Origin: Strigamia acuminata
Lineage: Eukaryota; Arthropoda; Chilopoda; Geophilomorpha; Linotaeniidae
Direction: 5' to 3'
Assembly: GCA_949358305.1 (NCBI GenBank)
Contig: OX442315.1
Coordinates: 25,384,427-25,448,426 of the forward strand
DNA length: 64,000 bases
The position numbers and the translations under genes were made by a program. The notes beneath the pieces were generated by a model that made no database searches, was not told the origin of the DNA, and worked only from the letters and a program-made list of their open reading frames with translations. The number at the start of each line of letters is the position of its first letter. The first letter of the stretch is position 1. Below are positions 1-13,423 of the stretch, one piece after another.

Positions 1-2236
1 TCGGATCAAGCTCAAGATAAGGATGGAGACAAAAAAATAGATTCTAATAAAACGTGTGTTAAAAAAGACTTCATTTAAAAAACAGATTACACGAGAATAC
101 AATAGGTACATTCATAAACCCATGTTTGACTTGAAGTTTTGTTGTTTGAATGAAAACTGGCCGCCATTTTTTAAATCAGATCAAGAAAAGCAGTTTAAAA
201 TGCTGTTTAGTCTTAATGACTTAATAAATGCGCCTAATATTTTTAAAAACATTATTAATCTATTTTTTCTTCTCTAGGCGTGCAGTTCTGGAAATGCATC
301 TCAGTGACGGTATTCACGATCTTGGAGACTTAAAATGGCAATTAGTTCTGTGTTTGATGTTAGTTTATCTCATTCTATACGTCGCACTTTTCAAAGGAGT
401 TAAATCGTCTGGAAAGGTAATCGTGCATCCGTTTACAACTTTAAAATCAAATTTAAAACCATTCATTTTATTTTTTTTGTGAACCCTCTCCCAAAAAAAA
501 TAATCAGGTAGTGTGGGTAACAGCTACGATGCCATATGTTGTTCTTTTTATTTTGCTAATTCGAGGTGCTTTATTGCCCGGGGCTGGCGATGGGATCATG
601 TACTTCGTCAAACCAGATTTAAACCGATTAAGTCAATCGCAGGTAGAATTTCACACATTCAAATGTGTCCCTGATTGCATTAAAACTGTGTGTGATTGCG
701 TTTTTCCTCCAGGTGTGGGTCGATGCTGCAGTGCAAATTTTTTATTCAGTTGGCGCTGGATTCGGTGTTCATTTGACTTACGCCAGTTACAATACATTTA
801 ACAATAATTGCTATAGGTACGGAGCACTTGGATATTAAAAAACATTGTCATTTAATGCATTTCTATTTCTTCTCGCAGAGATTGTCTAATTACCACTGTT
901 GTAAATAGCTTTACGAGTATTTTCTCGGGCTTAGTTATCTTTACTTATTTGGGTTACATGGCGCAGCGACAAAACGTTCCAATTAACAAAGTTGCAACTG
1001 AAGGACCTGGTTTAGTGTTTCAAGTTTATCCAGAAGCAATTGCTACTTTACCTGGATCACAATTTTGGGCTGTTTTGTTCTTTTTTATGCTCATTACGTT
1101 GGGAATGGACAGTTCAGTGAGTCCTGAATATTTCTTAAACGTTAAATTTGAGCGATTTTAAAAAATAAACAATTAAAAACACTTTTCTTCCCCTTAGATG
1201 GGTGGATTAGAGTGCGTTATCACAGGACTTTTAGATGAATTTCGCAATATGTTCAAAGGATGTCCCCATCTGAGACAATTATTCACGGCAGTTGTGGTGT
1301 TTGCTTCTTTTCTTGTCGCACTTGTAAACGTGACCAGAGTAAGTAACATGTCGTGCTTTCTTGAATAAAAAAAAGTGATAAAAGTTTATGGCGGAATACA
1401 AGCAGTTTAATGACTTGTTTCGAAATTAAGTATTCTTTGGTCAGTTACCTCTGTACGCACTTTAAAAGCAGCAATCATTTAGAATCAATTTAAATGTTTT
1501 CTTTGTTTTTTTTTAATGTAGGGTGGTGGTTATGTGTTTAACTGGTTCGATACTTATGCAGCTGGAATTTCTTTGCTGTGTTCTGCTTTGTTTGAAGCAA
1601 TAGTCGTCGCTTGGTTTTACGGTAAAAAGTTATTGCAGTTGCACTAAGTTCTGCTGATACTCACTTCCAATTTGTATTTTATTTTTTAAGGTTTGGATAG
1701 GTTTTCTCTAGATATTAACGAGATGCTTGGCTTTAAACCTGGCTTTTATTGGAGAATATGCTGGAAAATCATAAGCCCTGGTTTTCTTGTAGTAAGTACC
1801 CATAAAAAGCAATTTTTATTCTATAATTCAATCACAAAGGCTTTATATTTTCTTTTTTTATCAACCATAGACAGTCATTGTGTGTGCATTACTGTTCAAA
1901 CAACCTTTAATGTACAATGAATATGTGTATCCATCTTGGGCCGAGATTGTTGGCTGGATTTTTGGCTTAACGTCAGTAGCTGCCATCCCACTTTGGGCTA
2001 TTTTTTACTTGTGCAGATCAAAAGGAACGTTGCGACAAGTAAGTTTTTTCTTTTCCGTTTTTCCTTTTTTCTTACCTCTCCCTTTTCTCTCTCTACATTT
2101 CTTAAATTATATTTTAATTTGTTTTCATTTTTAGAAAATTGCTTTGGGAATTTCACCAGAAAGGGAGCATGATTTGATTCGACCTCATTTCACCAATGTG
2201 AAGAGATTCACTTTAAAACATTGGCTTGAAGTGTAG
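1..2236 (+). CDS. SLC6A3: Sodium-dependent dopamine-type transporter (SLC6), 3' part
   Basis: Na+/Cl- coupled monoamine re-uptake transporter of the plasma membrane; the 5' end lies before the window. Exons read with consistent phase: 1-53, 278-416, 508-642, 713-816, 879-1116, 1198-1338, 1522-1621, 1691-1791, 1871-2038, 2135-2236, giving 426 residues. The visible part runs from extracellular loop 2 through TM4-TM12. Diagnostic stretches are [19 protein letters not shown] (TM5), [19 protein letters not shown] with [12 protein letters not shown] (TM6 and the loop after it), [14 protein letters not shown] and LGMDSSMGGLE (TM8). The C-terminal [10 protein letters not shown] resembles the PDZ-binding tail of dopamine transporters. 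GYMAQ and YPEAIATLP favour DAT/NET over the serotonin transporter. The substrate is inferred from family resemblance only. The TM1 aspartate that binds amines is outside the window. Confidence 0.9.
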
Positions 2237-3333
2237 CCATTATCAAAAATATAGGCACAGTTAATAAGCCAAAAGACTTACCACAAATCTTTACAATTTT
2301 AATAGCTTCTAAATGGTGCCAACTGGTGGTCATATATCACTATGCATTTCACTAAATATTAATGTCATATTTATGTACCACAGGGATTTTTGTTTCCAAT
2401 AATTATTTTTGTAAAGGTGTCATTTAGTCAAACGAAAACAACCCGGTTTTTATCAACTATTTTTTTTCTTCGTTCACTTTTTAAATATAAAGATAAAATA
2501 TAAAATAATTTTAATTTAATAATTTTTTTTCTTTCTTTCATATTGGATGTTTTAGGGTTGGTCCAATGGAAATACGAAATAGGAATTTGTAATATATTTG
2601 TTTTCTTACCATTTTTTTCTCTCCCTCATTTGCTTTTTGTAAATATGTTTTCAATGTATAGACATTATTGTATTTATTTTTTGTACTACCACATTACTTT
2701 GAGTTATGAATCATGACGATATTCCTGTCATTGATGTCTCGTGTATAGTAATCATTTGTGAAATAAGGTACGTCAATATGAGTAAACTTCCAATGAGAAA
2801 CAACTGCTTCTGATTCAATTAATTGTTTACTACAACTCGTCACACTTGATTAATAATACATTCGATGATTAAATACCCAGATAATCAATTACTACGCTAA
2901 TGTAAACTTTACTTCACATTAACTACTTTTGACATGATAAGACAGCCATAAATCTGTCATCAAATGTCCAGATGATGATTTCTTGCAAACTGCAAATTTA
3001 TTTCAACACAAAACGAGAAAACTATCAAGATGAAACTCCATTTATCACTTACATCTGTTGGGAGTTTGGGACTTTTGGATCTTGGTGATCTAACAATTCA
3101 TGAATATACACAACAGATGTATCTTTTTAACAGAGAACTATTCAAGGCTGCGGAAATTTAAATAAACTTATATCTCGTATCCTGTTTGAATTATAAGTTT
3201 CTATGGTAACGCGTGTTACAACAGACATTTTTCTCCCCCATCCATCACATGATTCGCACTCGATCTTTTAATTCGATTTGTTGCTAGGATGAGGATCGGG
3301 AGTTGTTATCACCCAGCCCGCATGCTGGTTGAA
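2237..3333. other. Intergenic, DAT 3' UTR to carboxypeptidase promoter
   Basis: About 1.1 kb of AT-rich sequence with no credible coding region on either strand. The first few hundred bases are presumably the 3' UTR of the transporter. The last 100-200 bases are the promoter of the downstream protease gene. No repeat or RNA gene was recognised. Confidence 0.6.
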
Positions 3334-3339
3334 TATAAG
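3334..3339 (+). promoter_or_regulatory. Probable TATA box of the carboxypeptidase gene
   Basis: TATAAG inside gaatataagtcg, 78 bp upstream of the start codon at 3417. That spacing allows a start site about 30 bp downstream and a short leader. It is the only clear TATA element noticed next to a start codon in the window, which fits an inducible secreted enzyme rather than a housekeeping gene. Assigned by sequence and position only. Confidence 0.45.
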
Positions 3340-3416
3340 TCGAGCAGCACTTCATGCCACGCGACAATCTGTCTGGTTGCAACAATTCTCCTCATCACAG
3401 CAACAAGGATCTCACG

Positions 3417-6068
3417 ATGAATTCTCTTAAAATCGTTTGCTGCCTACTGTTAGTGACAAACATCCGATCCAGTAAAATTCATTACTACGGGTAAGTTAAC
3501 GATTTACAAAAACTCATTCATGTTTTGTCTAAAACGCTTCAAGAAAAACTTAAAATTTAATATAATAACGTATCAGTTTTAGTTTCTTAATCTAAAATAA
3601 TCCGGTTTAACGTTTTGAGCCCCTACAAAGGTTTTTCAGTGAGAGAACAGGTGTTCATTTGCCCACATGTAATTAGCACGCCTTGTACATACATCGTGAC
3701 TCGGGTTGTTGACAAACATCTTCAAACAGGACAAAATCTTTTATGCAATTACGGTAATTGTATTAGTCGAAAACTAATACTGTACTTATAGATGAATAAA
3801 TACAAAACACTATGGAATACTTGAGTCTCAGACGCAGTTTTTTGCATTTGCGCGTATGATAGTTTTATTATATTTCCGAGATTTACTGCAATTGCAACTC
3901 GAAAATACTTCCTAGTACCGAGGTAGATAGTTGAAAACAGCTGACAGTCAGTTTTATTACCGCTGCAACTTCTCTTTCCCTAATGAATGAAAGAGAGTTG
4001 GCAACATTTTCTAATTCTGATGTACAAATGACATTTTTATAGATACAAGGTTTTGCGTTTACTTCCACAAGAACAAAGCCAGTTGGATTTTATTCAACAA
4101 CTCCAAGAGCAACTGCCTAACAAGGTATCAAATCTTTTGTTCTAAATGTCTAAAATTTAGAACAATTATGAACTTCATTCTGTGTAATTACAGGTGGATT
4201 TCTGGTCAGAGCCACGATTTGTAAACAACACAGTCGACATCATGATTAAACCGACTGAAATTGATAGCTTGATTGATCTTCTCCAGCAATCCAAAATACC
4301 TCATACAATTATGATTGATGACGTTCAAAGGTAAATTACCCAATAACTTGCATCAAGTTTCTTGGCTTCTGCAATAAATCTTTCACATATTGCAATATTA
4401 GAAGATCATATCATATACATTCTAGTTTATAAATACGCGGGTACCCGCATCATCAATCCTTAATTGGGAAACAGAGAAATTTGCAAACTTCCACCTACCC
4501 ATATTAATGAATACTAATTAACTAATTTGTTTTTATAAAACATCATTAATCTGCATTTTTCTGGAATTGCAATAAAATATGGAATAAACATTTTTTTATC
4601 AGAATGTTGGATGAAGATATCGCACCGGATGACGATTCTGAAAACATTGATTCAAGAAGCACGACAAAAACGCTGAGTTGGACAAAATATTATCGAGTTA
4701 ACGAAGTAAACATAAAATTTTCTTAAAATCACCCACGTCAGCATTCAATTCAAAAAATTTAATTTCCTGATAAAATTCCCCGTCTTTTTTTTTTTAAATA
4801 AATAAATAATTAAAACCAGATCAATCAATACATGGATGAATTAGCTTCATCTCATCCCAACCTTGTTGAAGTGATTACAATTGGCAAATCGTACGAGGGA
4901 CGTCCTCTAAAAGTCATTAAGGTCTGTCGCCAGTAGATAATTTTTCTCGTGCCATACATCAAACTTTCAATTTCTAATTAGATTGGAAATTCTCAAACGA
5001 CAGTAAATAAACCCGCTGTATGGATTGACGCTGGGATCCATGCGCGGGAATGGATAGCACCTGCTGCCGCCACATACATCATTGACCAAGTAACACAAAC
5101 GAACGAAATAAAAGCATTGATTTCTACATCTATAAATGTGTAATATTTGAATTTTCATTTTTCCACAGTTAGCTAACAATTATGCAGAAAATGCCGAATT
5201 AACTGACGATGTGGATTGGTATATTCTGCCAGTTGTAAACCCTGATGGTTATGAATATTCTCATTCATACGTAAGTACAATCGTTTTCTCTCTTTTTGTT
5301 TTGGGTACAAAAGGTATTTTATTGCAGCAAAGGATGTGGAGAAAGACGCGTTCTCCTAGTTTGTTTTCCTGTAAGGGAACAGATGCTAATAGAAACTTTG
5401 GATTCCATTGGAACGGTAATTTTGCCATTTGATTCTCGCAGTATTCTCAATTGTTTTCGTCTATAGAGGGCGGCAGTAGTTCAAACGGTTGTTCGGACAC
5501 TTATCACGGAGCGAAAGCATTTTCAGAAGCCGAAACAAAAGCAATTGCCAACTTCATTCTTAAAAATAAAGATTCTATAAAACTATATCTATCTTTCCAC
5601 TCTTATGGACAAATGTGGTTGACACCATGGGGATACACCAGCAAACTCCCGTCTGATTACTCAGACTTGGTACTAAATAGAACTGATGTTTTACATGGAG
5701 TAATTAATTCGTTGATATTTCTACAGGCAGCTCTAGCTAAGAAGGCCACTGCAGCTCTTTCAAAAGTTCATAAAACTAGCTACAAAATCGGCTCCTCGAC
5801 AAATGTTTTGTGTAAGTCAGATTTTTTTTGTAGTAAATTTCTAACTACTATTTTTAATTATGATCAATTTTAACCTCTAGATGTAGCAACGGGTGGTTCT
5901 GATGACTGGGCAAAAGGTGTAGCAGGAATAAAATATGCTTATACCGTGGAATTAAGAGATAACGGTCGTTATGGTTTCGCCTTACCAGCTAATTTGATAT
6001 TGCCGACTGTTAAAGAAACATGGGAAGCAATTAAAGTGGTGGGGAGAGAGATAAACTCATTGTATTAA
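3417..6068 (+). CDS. Secreted zinc carboxypeptidase, B-type specificity (M14A)
   Basis: Secreted metallo-exopeptidase that removes C-terminal residues, made as a zymogen. Exons 3417-3490, 4043-4124, 4194-4330, 4603-4705, 4820-4921, 4982-5089, 5169-5270, 5328-5415, 5467-5669, 5727-5811 and 5881-6068 join without a phase error to 423 aa, the usual family length. There is a hydrophobic signal peptide ([14 protein letters not shown]), a propeptide of about 90 residues, then the catalytic domain. Zinc ligands are H and E of GIHAREW and H of SFHSYGQM. Substrate-carboxylate residues are in [10 protein letters not shown]. The catalytic Glu is in [13 protein letters not shown]. The equivalent of Tyr248 is Y of YVATGG. 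Position 255 (GGSDDW) is Asp, as in carboxypeptidase B, so preference for C-terminal Lys/Arg is inferred. A digestive or processing role cannot be decided from sequence. Confidence 0.93.
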
Positions 6069-6636
6069 GTCATGATGTTATACATTGGAGAATTACTTGA
6101 TATCATGTAATAAAATGAAAACAAGAGACCTGCAAATTGGCCTTAAAATTACTTATTTAATTGCATACACAACTGCATACACAACTGTGTAGACTTAAAT
6201 TTCAAAGACAAAGCTAAAATGTACACTGTGGATTTTATAATAAAAAAATGCAACTACTTTAACTTCAATCACAGATTTTTCAACCACACTTCATTGTAAT
6301 TAAATTAACTAATACGAAAACTACAATATAATGGAAAAGCAAGAACTATTAAATAAGGAAGACGAACTAACTCACGGAAAATATTACAATTAATTAATTA
6401 AATTCAAAACAAAAACAATTATCCAATAAAAGTACTGCGAAAGGAGAAACGGTACTAGAGTGTGTCAATCAACATCACGGGAGATCCGAGCTGCAAGAGA
6501 TCTCTGGAAAATGTATAATTCACGTGTTTTCTCAACACTATACGGTGTGGCACATTTTTTGACTGGTATGTTTGTATTTAAGAGCGTCGATATTTTATTG
6601 AACATCTTGACAAAAATAGAATTCTTACACACTGGA
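6069..6636. other. Convergent 3' UTR region between carboxypeptidase and GLG1
   Basis: AT-rich spacer between two genes that converge. An AATAAA at 6109-6114, 41 nt after the carboxypeptidase stop, is its likely polyadenylation signal. No independent gene was seen; the short open frames here are chance. Confidence 0.6.
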
Positions 6637-9600
6637 TCACTTGTTTTTGGTTGCAGCTCGAACTCGTTTTGTGACACGACCACAAAATAAACCCCCAAAG
6701 AAAATCATTCCGATTAACGCAAAAGTAACAACAAGAAAGTAGTTTCGCGCTGGCGATATAGAAACTTGGGCAACGAGTTGCTCCATACTTTCTACAGGAA
6801 CAACCTAATTCAGATATTTTAAATTAAAAAAAGAAAGAAAGAAATATCAAATACCTTTATACCTGATTCGCTAGGTCAAACATTTCCTTTCGTTGTGAAA
6901 GCTTAGTCTTGCAGCCGGGCCGTAGTTGGTTTGGTTTTGATTTAAGAACATCCAAAAGGCAAAGTAACTCTAAAAAAACAAAAACAAAACATCAAAAATT
7001 AATATCAATTACTTAGGAATTGTTTATTTTTTCACTTACGTAGTCCTCCTCCTGGTGGAATTTTGGGACAATACTCATTTAAATCAAGTACACATGCATT
7101 AAAAAGCAATTGGTCAACATGAATGTCTGCTTTAGTTTGTTGAAGTAACTTGGCCACTTGCTGTGTTAAGATTGTAAAATGAATATTAATTTGTTACAGT
7201 GCAATAAATTCGATGCTTTACTTTTCGACATTGTTCACTGTTAAGTAAATTTAACTGAAATTTTAGTTTTAAACACTCTTCTATGTTCCCCTTTCCATCA
7301 TCCTCAACATTACATAAATTTTTTATCTATTTGAAAAAAATACAATTAAATTAATAACAATTATTAAGTCAAGATAAATTAAATTATGCTAAGAAAAATA
7401 CCTCGACTTTACAAATTTCAGATAAAACGGCGTCCTGTTGTATATCTATTTGAGATTCTTTAATAATAACTCCAACTTGACGTTTACATTCTATATTTAG
7501 TTCGTTCACATAAAAATGATCCTTCAAGCAATCAATTACCTAAAGTTAAAAAATAAACTTTCTAAAAATCTATTAAACAGTTAATTATAACTTATCTAAC
7601 CTTTCCCTCAAATGCTTGATTCTGAGGCTCATTATTCAGTATGTGTTTGCAATACTTAGACATTTCCGTCGAACATGCTTTTCTTAAATGTGGATTAAGT
7701 CTGTAGTCTGAATTTTGTTGCACCATTCTTCTGATTACAATTTGCCGACATCTTCCCTCAAACTTGACTTTGTCCTTATAGTCCTATAAGTAAAAAGATT
7801 AAATTTTGTTTCTTTCCGCGACGATGTTTATATGAAGTTATATTTACTCTTAAACAACTTAAGACATCGGTGATATCTGAATCGGAGCAATACTCCTTAA
7901 TCATTCTTTTGCATATGGTCATTAGTGCAAAATCAACACTGTTATCCAACATCTCTTCTTGCTCACGATTAAAGATTTTTCGAAAACAATCAGCAGATAA
8001 TTGTCGTCGATGATTTTTCAAACATTCTAGAACCTTTAAAAAAAATTACTTGTCATTTTTGAATAAAAAAAATTTAATTTTCAATTTACCATTGCGTTTC
8101 CAGGTGCATAATTCCTACAAAATTTACTTCGTTCAATTTGACACGCTTCTTGAAGACTGGGATCTAAATTAAAATCTTCATTCTGTGTACGTACATAAAT
8201 TTCACAAAATTAAATTATTGTTTTAGCAATAAAATCATTAAAAAAAAAATTTACACGTTGTAATAGTTCAGCTCGTAGTTGTTGCCTGCATTCTTTTCCC
8301 ACTCTTTGTGGAGATTCAAAAAGAGTGTCGTTCCTAACCATCGAACTGAGGCAATTGACCACCTCAGCCCTTTTTTAGTTGCAAAAAATAAATTATTTAA
8401 AAAAAAAAGCCATAATTATATCAAAACAATAATAATGACTCACTTAGTACGAACTGCTTTACAGGAAGTCATTACTTCTTGTTTGCAAGCTTCCTTAAAC
8501 TTAAAGCTAAAACGATAATTCTTCAATGATATCTAATCGATGTAAAAAGAACAATTTAATAATTTTCTCACAATATTTTAAAACTCAAATAATACCAGTT
8601 GAAAATGATCAACAGCGGCTTTGCATTTTGGATGCATCTTAGCATCTGGATCGTTTTTATGATAAACAAGACACTGCATTAAATCCCCTTCATCAATATC
8701 TTTTTTCAAAACGTCCTAGAAATTATTATTTAATAAAAAATAATCCAAACCTTAAAAAAAAAATCATACATTGCAATATATTTTAGCAACGGGTTCACAC
8801 GCTCTATAAAGAACCGAATTTAGCTCGGCATGCGCAGCTTCGTTTTCAGTGTAAGTGTTCACAGCATCTTGGCAATCTGGACTAAGTTTGTCCAAATTAT
8901 CTTGTAAACAAACGAACTCCTAAAACGATGACGCCGATCGTTATCATTTTAATATTTAAGCTATCTTAATTCATTTTAATACTTCGCCTCTTCCTGTTTG
9001 TGCAGTACAAATATCAGCTATGTCTTCCATGCATGGTTCCTGAATTTCAGGATGTAAATCAACGCTAATTGCTCGTTGACGCATAACTCGATGAACTTCT
9101 TGAAGGCAACCCGATTTCAACTAATTTTTTTAAAAAAAATCGTATCAATATTAATTAAATATATAAAAATTAAAGAGTAAACATTTACTTTCATGTTATC
9201 ATTTGGATGGTAAGCGTATCTAAACAAACAAGGCAAAAGTGGACCCCTCTCGTGCCCCAAGCGAGCCGTGTCATCAGCCCAATTTTCGGAGGCACCACAC
9301 AATTCGATTGCATTTTGTCTGCAAGCGCGATACAATTTAGTGTCCAATCTAAAATATACATTGAATATTATCGCGTGAGCTATTACAAATTCAATCTATT
9401 TAAAACCTGAAATCCCTCGAAACAAAATACTGCATTTGAAGAAGTCTCTCTTCACATTCGTCTGTCATGTGATCTGATGAAATTTTATCCATCAGGCAGG
9501 ATAAAACTCGACCCTCGCCTGGCTGAATATCTTTACACGTTGCGTCAACAACCGCTTGACAAGCCTCTTTTAATGCGGGATCAACTCGCCAATCTTCCGC

Positions 9601-11719
9601 TATATCAGACTCTCGAACGAGTTTCTCAATCTAAAAAAATTAATAACATTTTATTTATTAGTCAATTAGTTTTTTAAACTTCAAACCTACCTCTTTCATG
9701 CACTGTTGGGAAATTCGTTTCTTTTTTCTCGTTGTTGGTTTCGCGTGTTCCATTAAACAGTGAATTGTTTTACCGTTGCCTTCTAACTTATCACTACACA
9801 ACCGCTGGATATCGTTTTGACAAGCATTCACTGCATCCGGACTAATTTTAAAATCTTCTAAAACGCTTCGTCGATGTTCTAACATTTCTGCCTGGCAGTC
9901 GTTGGATACAGGTTGATCTAAATAAAAACAAAATTCGTTAATATTATGGGTTTTTGCTGGTTGGTTTCGTTTAATACTTACCGGCGTGCAATGCACTTTC
10001 AAGGCAGATTAGAATTTGCGATAATCTAATTTCTCGGATTTTTGATGTATTTTCCCGACATTTATACTGCTTAATGTCATCCCGACATGCTTTAGACAAT
10101 CCTTTAGATACTTTGTAATCTTGAACTATTAGTTTTTGCCTTTGAGTCAATTTTATTTGACACTAAAGTAAAAAACTAGTTAATTTAAGAATATAACTTG
10201 AGGTCGACAACTTTTACGCACTTCTGTCGACATATCACGATCCGTTTTATGATGAGTCAAACATTTGTATATTCGGCCCTCTCCGGCAGAAATTTTACTA
10301 CAAAACCTTTCGCGGTCGTTCCGACATGCATAATACAAAGGCCGGTCCAGATGAAAGTCGTCGGCCTGTAATTCAGAAATCCGCATGATCTCATGGTGAC
10401 AATCCGGAGTCAATTGAAGAGCTTTAGTTTGCAAACATTCAATCGTCTCCCCCTGACTGTGTGTTTTCTGTAAAGACATTTAAAAAATGTACAAAATGTA
10501 ATAAAAATAGAGTATATCGCCGTTATTACTTTATCATCATCATCATTTAAACGACCACAACTAAATTTTTGGATGTCTGTTGTACACTTGGAAACAAAAT
10601 TAAAAATGAGACGATAATCAGAAAATACAATTCCTTCCATTTTCGTTAAAAACTGCTTGCACTGAATGTCAGTCAAGTTATCTTTTATATCGATTAAACA
10701 CGACAGCAAATAACCAGGTTGGTCTGAATTACTACATTCAGTCTAAAAAAATATAGAATAAAAAAATTAATATTATTCTAAAATAATAATTATTAGAAGC
10801 ATACCCGTGGTAATTCTTTTCCACAAACACCTTTTGCTGCTTCAGAAAACCGGTTGTCTGATGTTAAATTTTGTTTGAAACTCCATAATACCTGAAATGA
10901 AACAAAATGTATTAAATGTATAAATATTGTTTTTAAATCACATCGAAAACCTTTCTTACATTACTACATAGATCAGTTAATCCTGAATCTTCAGGCTTCT
11001 GTAAACAGTAAAAAGAACAATCAAACTTTAATGGTAATAAAAATTAAATAAATTATCATATGGCGCTAAAACTATTTTGTTTCAGTTCATGACAAAAATT
11101 TCATTCAATTCACCACACAAAAGGTTCCATATATTAACATAATTATCGTTCGGTTCTTTCATTATAACCAATTATATGTATAAAACATGATTGCATTAAT
11201 TTTGAATTAAGACATTTCATTTTTTTTTTCGAAAACATGATTTGTAAATTTTAAATTTCATTTTAAAAGAAATACAAATACAAACATATTGCGCACTTGA
11301 CCGCTCACTATCATTTCAGAATAACTTATTTAATCCATAAATTTCGTATGAAACACAATCGTACAGAATAATTTTACAGACATGTTACGAACATGTATAC
11401 TTCATCTCACCCTCTCAGCTTGTAAGCAATCTAGAATGGCAAAATTGTTTCCCCGTGCAGAATTTCCACATAATCTACGAATGTCCTCGGCACATTCAAC
11501 TCTGTCAATAAGCTTCATCACCGAAGTTTGCCGTGTGTGATCGCTTTGACTAACTTTTGACGCCGATCGTTTAGGCTGATTACCCACACCTTCTGCCGCA
11601 GCAACTCCATTGATTAAATTAAAAAATCCGTACAAAATCAACACAATAATAAGATATTTGTTAGCAAATTGGCACATGTTGCTCTTCAAGTCCTTCCTCC
11701 TCACTTCCCACTCGGCCAT
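6637..11719 (-). CDS. GLG1: Golgi apparatus protein 1 (cysteine-rich FGF receptor / E-selectin ligand)
   Basis: Type I membrane protein of the Golgi built from tandem cysteine-rich GLG1 repeats. It binds FGFs and related ligands and affects their trafficking. Twenty-two exons join in frame: 11411-11719, 10960-10998, 10805-10891, 10530-10742, 10222-10467, 9982-10162, 9691-9917, 9407-9630, 9189-9348, 8983-9120, 8770-8919, 8596-8715, 8444-8532, 8255-8369, 8090-8182, 7848-8033, 7601-7783, 7402-7539, 7222-7326, 7040-7160, 6863-6969, 6637-6804, for 1132 aa (vertebrate protein about 1180). The N-terminus has a hydrophobic signal segment, KYLIIVLILYGFFNLI. Repeats show the LxxAC...C...GxGR...CL pattern, e.g. 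RPLYYACRNDRERFCSKI. The C-terminus has one TM segment and a short tail, CGRVTKRVRAATKNK, like the vertebrate CGRITKRVTREL. A second ATG 14 codons in, nearer the signal segment, could be the real start. Confidence 0.93.
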
Positions 11720-12254
11720 GCCAGTTGCCTGCCAGTTGCTAATCTAAGCATGGAGGGAGTACTGAATAACAAAATACCGAAGTGCAAATTATTTCGTTAC
11801 ATTTAGCGTGAAACTTTGCCCCTTTTTAATTATGGCTCTTTTTTAATTCCACACCATTTCCAGAATTTAAATAAATTTGCCAGAAAACTCAAAAGACTCT
11901 CATGTCTTTTCAATTTCGATACGAGGTAGCGCTAACTGCTGTCTGGTGTCGTCATTATCACTTTAATAATTTTTTGTTGTTTACTGATTACTTTATCGTC
12001 TGGAAGTTTATTCCCTAATTTTCCTTCTGCTTTTATTTATTAATGGTATTATTTTTTTTAAGTTCTTTGTTTTCAAAGTTCATTGAAATAATTTTGATGT
12101 TTTAATTTTTTTTTTTTGCTTTTATTTGTAATACAATACAATTGAAACTGCACGTGAAAATAATAAAGACAGTTTATTCTTTCTGTCTCGTCTTCGCTTT
12201 TTGGTCAAGAAATTGAAGTTAAAATGTTTTTAAAATCCTGTTAGGGTGTGGTTA
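11720..12254. promoter_or_regulatory. Divergent promoter region, GLG1 and the 237-aa gene
   Basis: A 535-bp spacer between two divergent start codons. It holds several T-rich runs and no TATA element or repeat that I can recognise. A minimal upstream ORF (ATG at 12224, six codons) ends just before the + strand start codon at 12255. Confidence 0.45.
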
Positions 12255-13268
12255 ATGGATTATTGCAGTGAAAGTCCAACCAAAGTGACCCTACCCAAAC
12301 AATTAGAAGGCGTCTCCAGCCTCAGACATCTTTTGCTAACTCCTGTCAAAACCGGACAATACAGACCTGATTTACCGACATTACGAACGATCGAAATGGA
12401 TAATAAACTTGGAAAATTAACGGACGAACATTGCTTACACTCAACATTACTTACAAGAGGTTAAATTAAACAAAAACCTAAACTTTGTTTTTAAAAACTT
12501 ACCTCTTTTACATACAGCGGAATTTTTAAAAGCTACTGATGCAAAAGCCAGAGTCAAACTCAACCGTTTTACTGAGCCAGTAACATCCTTATAGCAATCT
12601 TCACACACAAATTAACAAATTAAAACTAAATAATTATTTTTATTTAAAAGGTAACCTACATTGATAATATTGCGGAGCACGCATACGACGAATGGATGAC
12701 GTAAAATAAATATACATGAATCCATTCAATGTTTTACTTACAACGTTATTTTTATTTAAAAGCGAAAACAAAACAGATTGGGAGGAATTTCTGAAGTCAA
12801 ATCGAGCAATTGCTCCTTTAGGTAAAACAATATTTAAACTGCAATGCCAATTTTTATTTATGTATAAAATTATTTAGAAATTCCATTTGGAAATGAAAGA
12901 TTCGTCAACTATTCAGTTCGACCATTAAATATCCACGGAGCTAAACAAAAAACTAAAACTTCTTCAGAAATCCAACCGCAAGATGAATCACAGAAGACTT
13001 TAATGTATTAGTCCTACGGTAACTATATCAGTCAATAATATAAAAAATTAATTTCAGGTCACTCCTACCAAACTTCAGCTCAAAACCAAACAAGATCCAA
13101 CCAATTTCTCTACTAAAACTCAACAAAGACTGTACCACAGTGAATCAAGGAAGAACTTGCAGCAATAAAATGGAGCAAACCAAGATTCCATTTCAGTCCA
13201 AATCAAACGAGATTAGAATTCAAGCTGCAATGGCCAAAAAGGCTAGAATGCCTTTTACTAAATCTTAA
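12255..13268 (+). CDS. Unrecognised 237-aa protein with CDK-type phosphorylation sites
   Basis: I do not recognise this family. Six exons (12255-12459, 12518-12579, 12651-12700, 12763-12821, 12878-13004, 13058-13268) join with matching phases and GT..AG ends to one 237-codon frame plus stop, so the gene looks real. The protein is soluble, with no signal peptide or TM segment. It is polar and lysine/serine/threonine-rich, and probably largely disordered. The N-terminal third holds two full S/T-P-x-K sites (ESPTKV, LTPVKT) typical of CDK substrates. A middle part has possible short helices (WEEFLKSNRA). The basic tail ends AKKARMPFTKS. The stop is 55 bp before an AATAAA at 13324-13329. A cell-cycle or spindle adaptor would fit, but that is a guess from the motifs alone. 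Confidence 0.7.
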
Positions 13269-13423
13269 TGAAAAGTACGATTCCTTAGTTTGAAAATTAA
13301 CAAAATGTTTAATTTGATCTTCAAATAAAATTATTTTTTTACAACTACAATTGTGCTATAAATATGTTGAATTTGGAACTGTGCTTGCACATCAAGTCTC
13401 GCATAAGTACATTTACAGATCTG

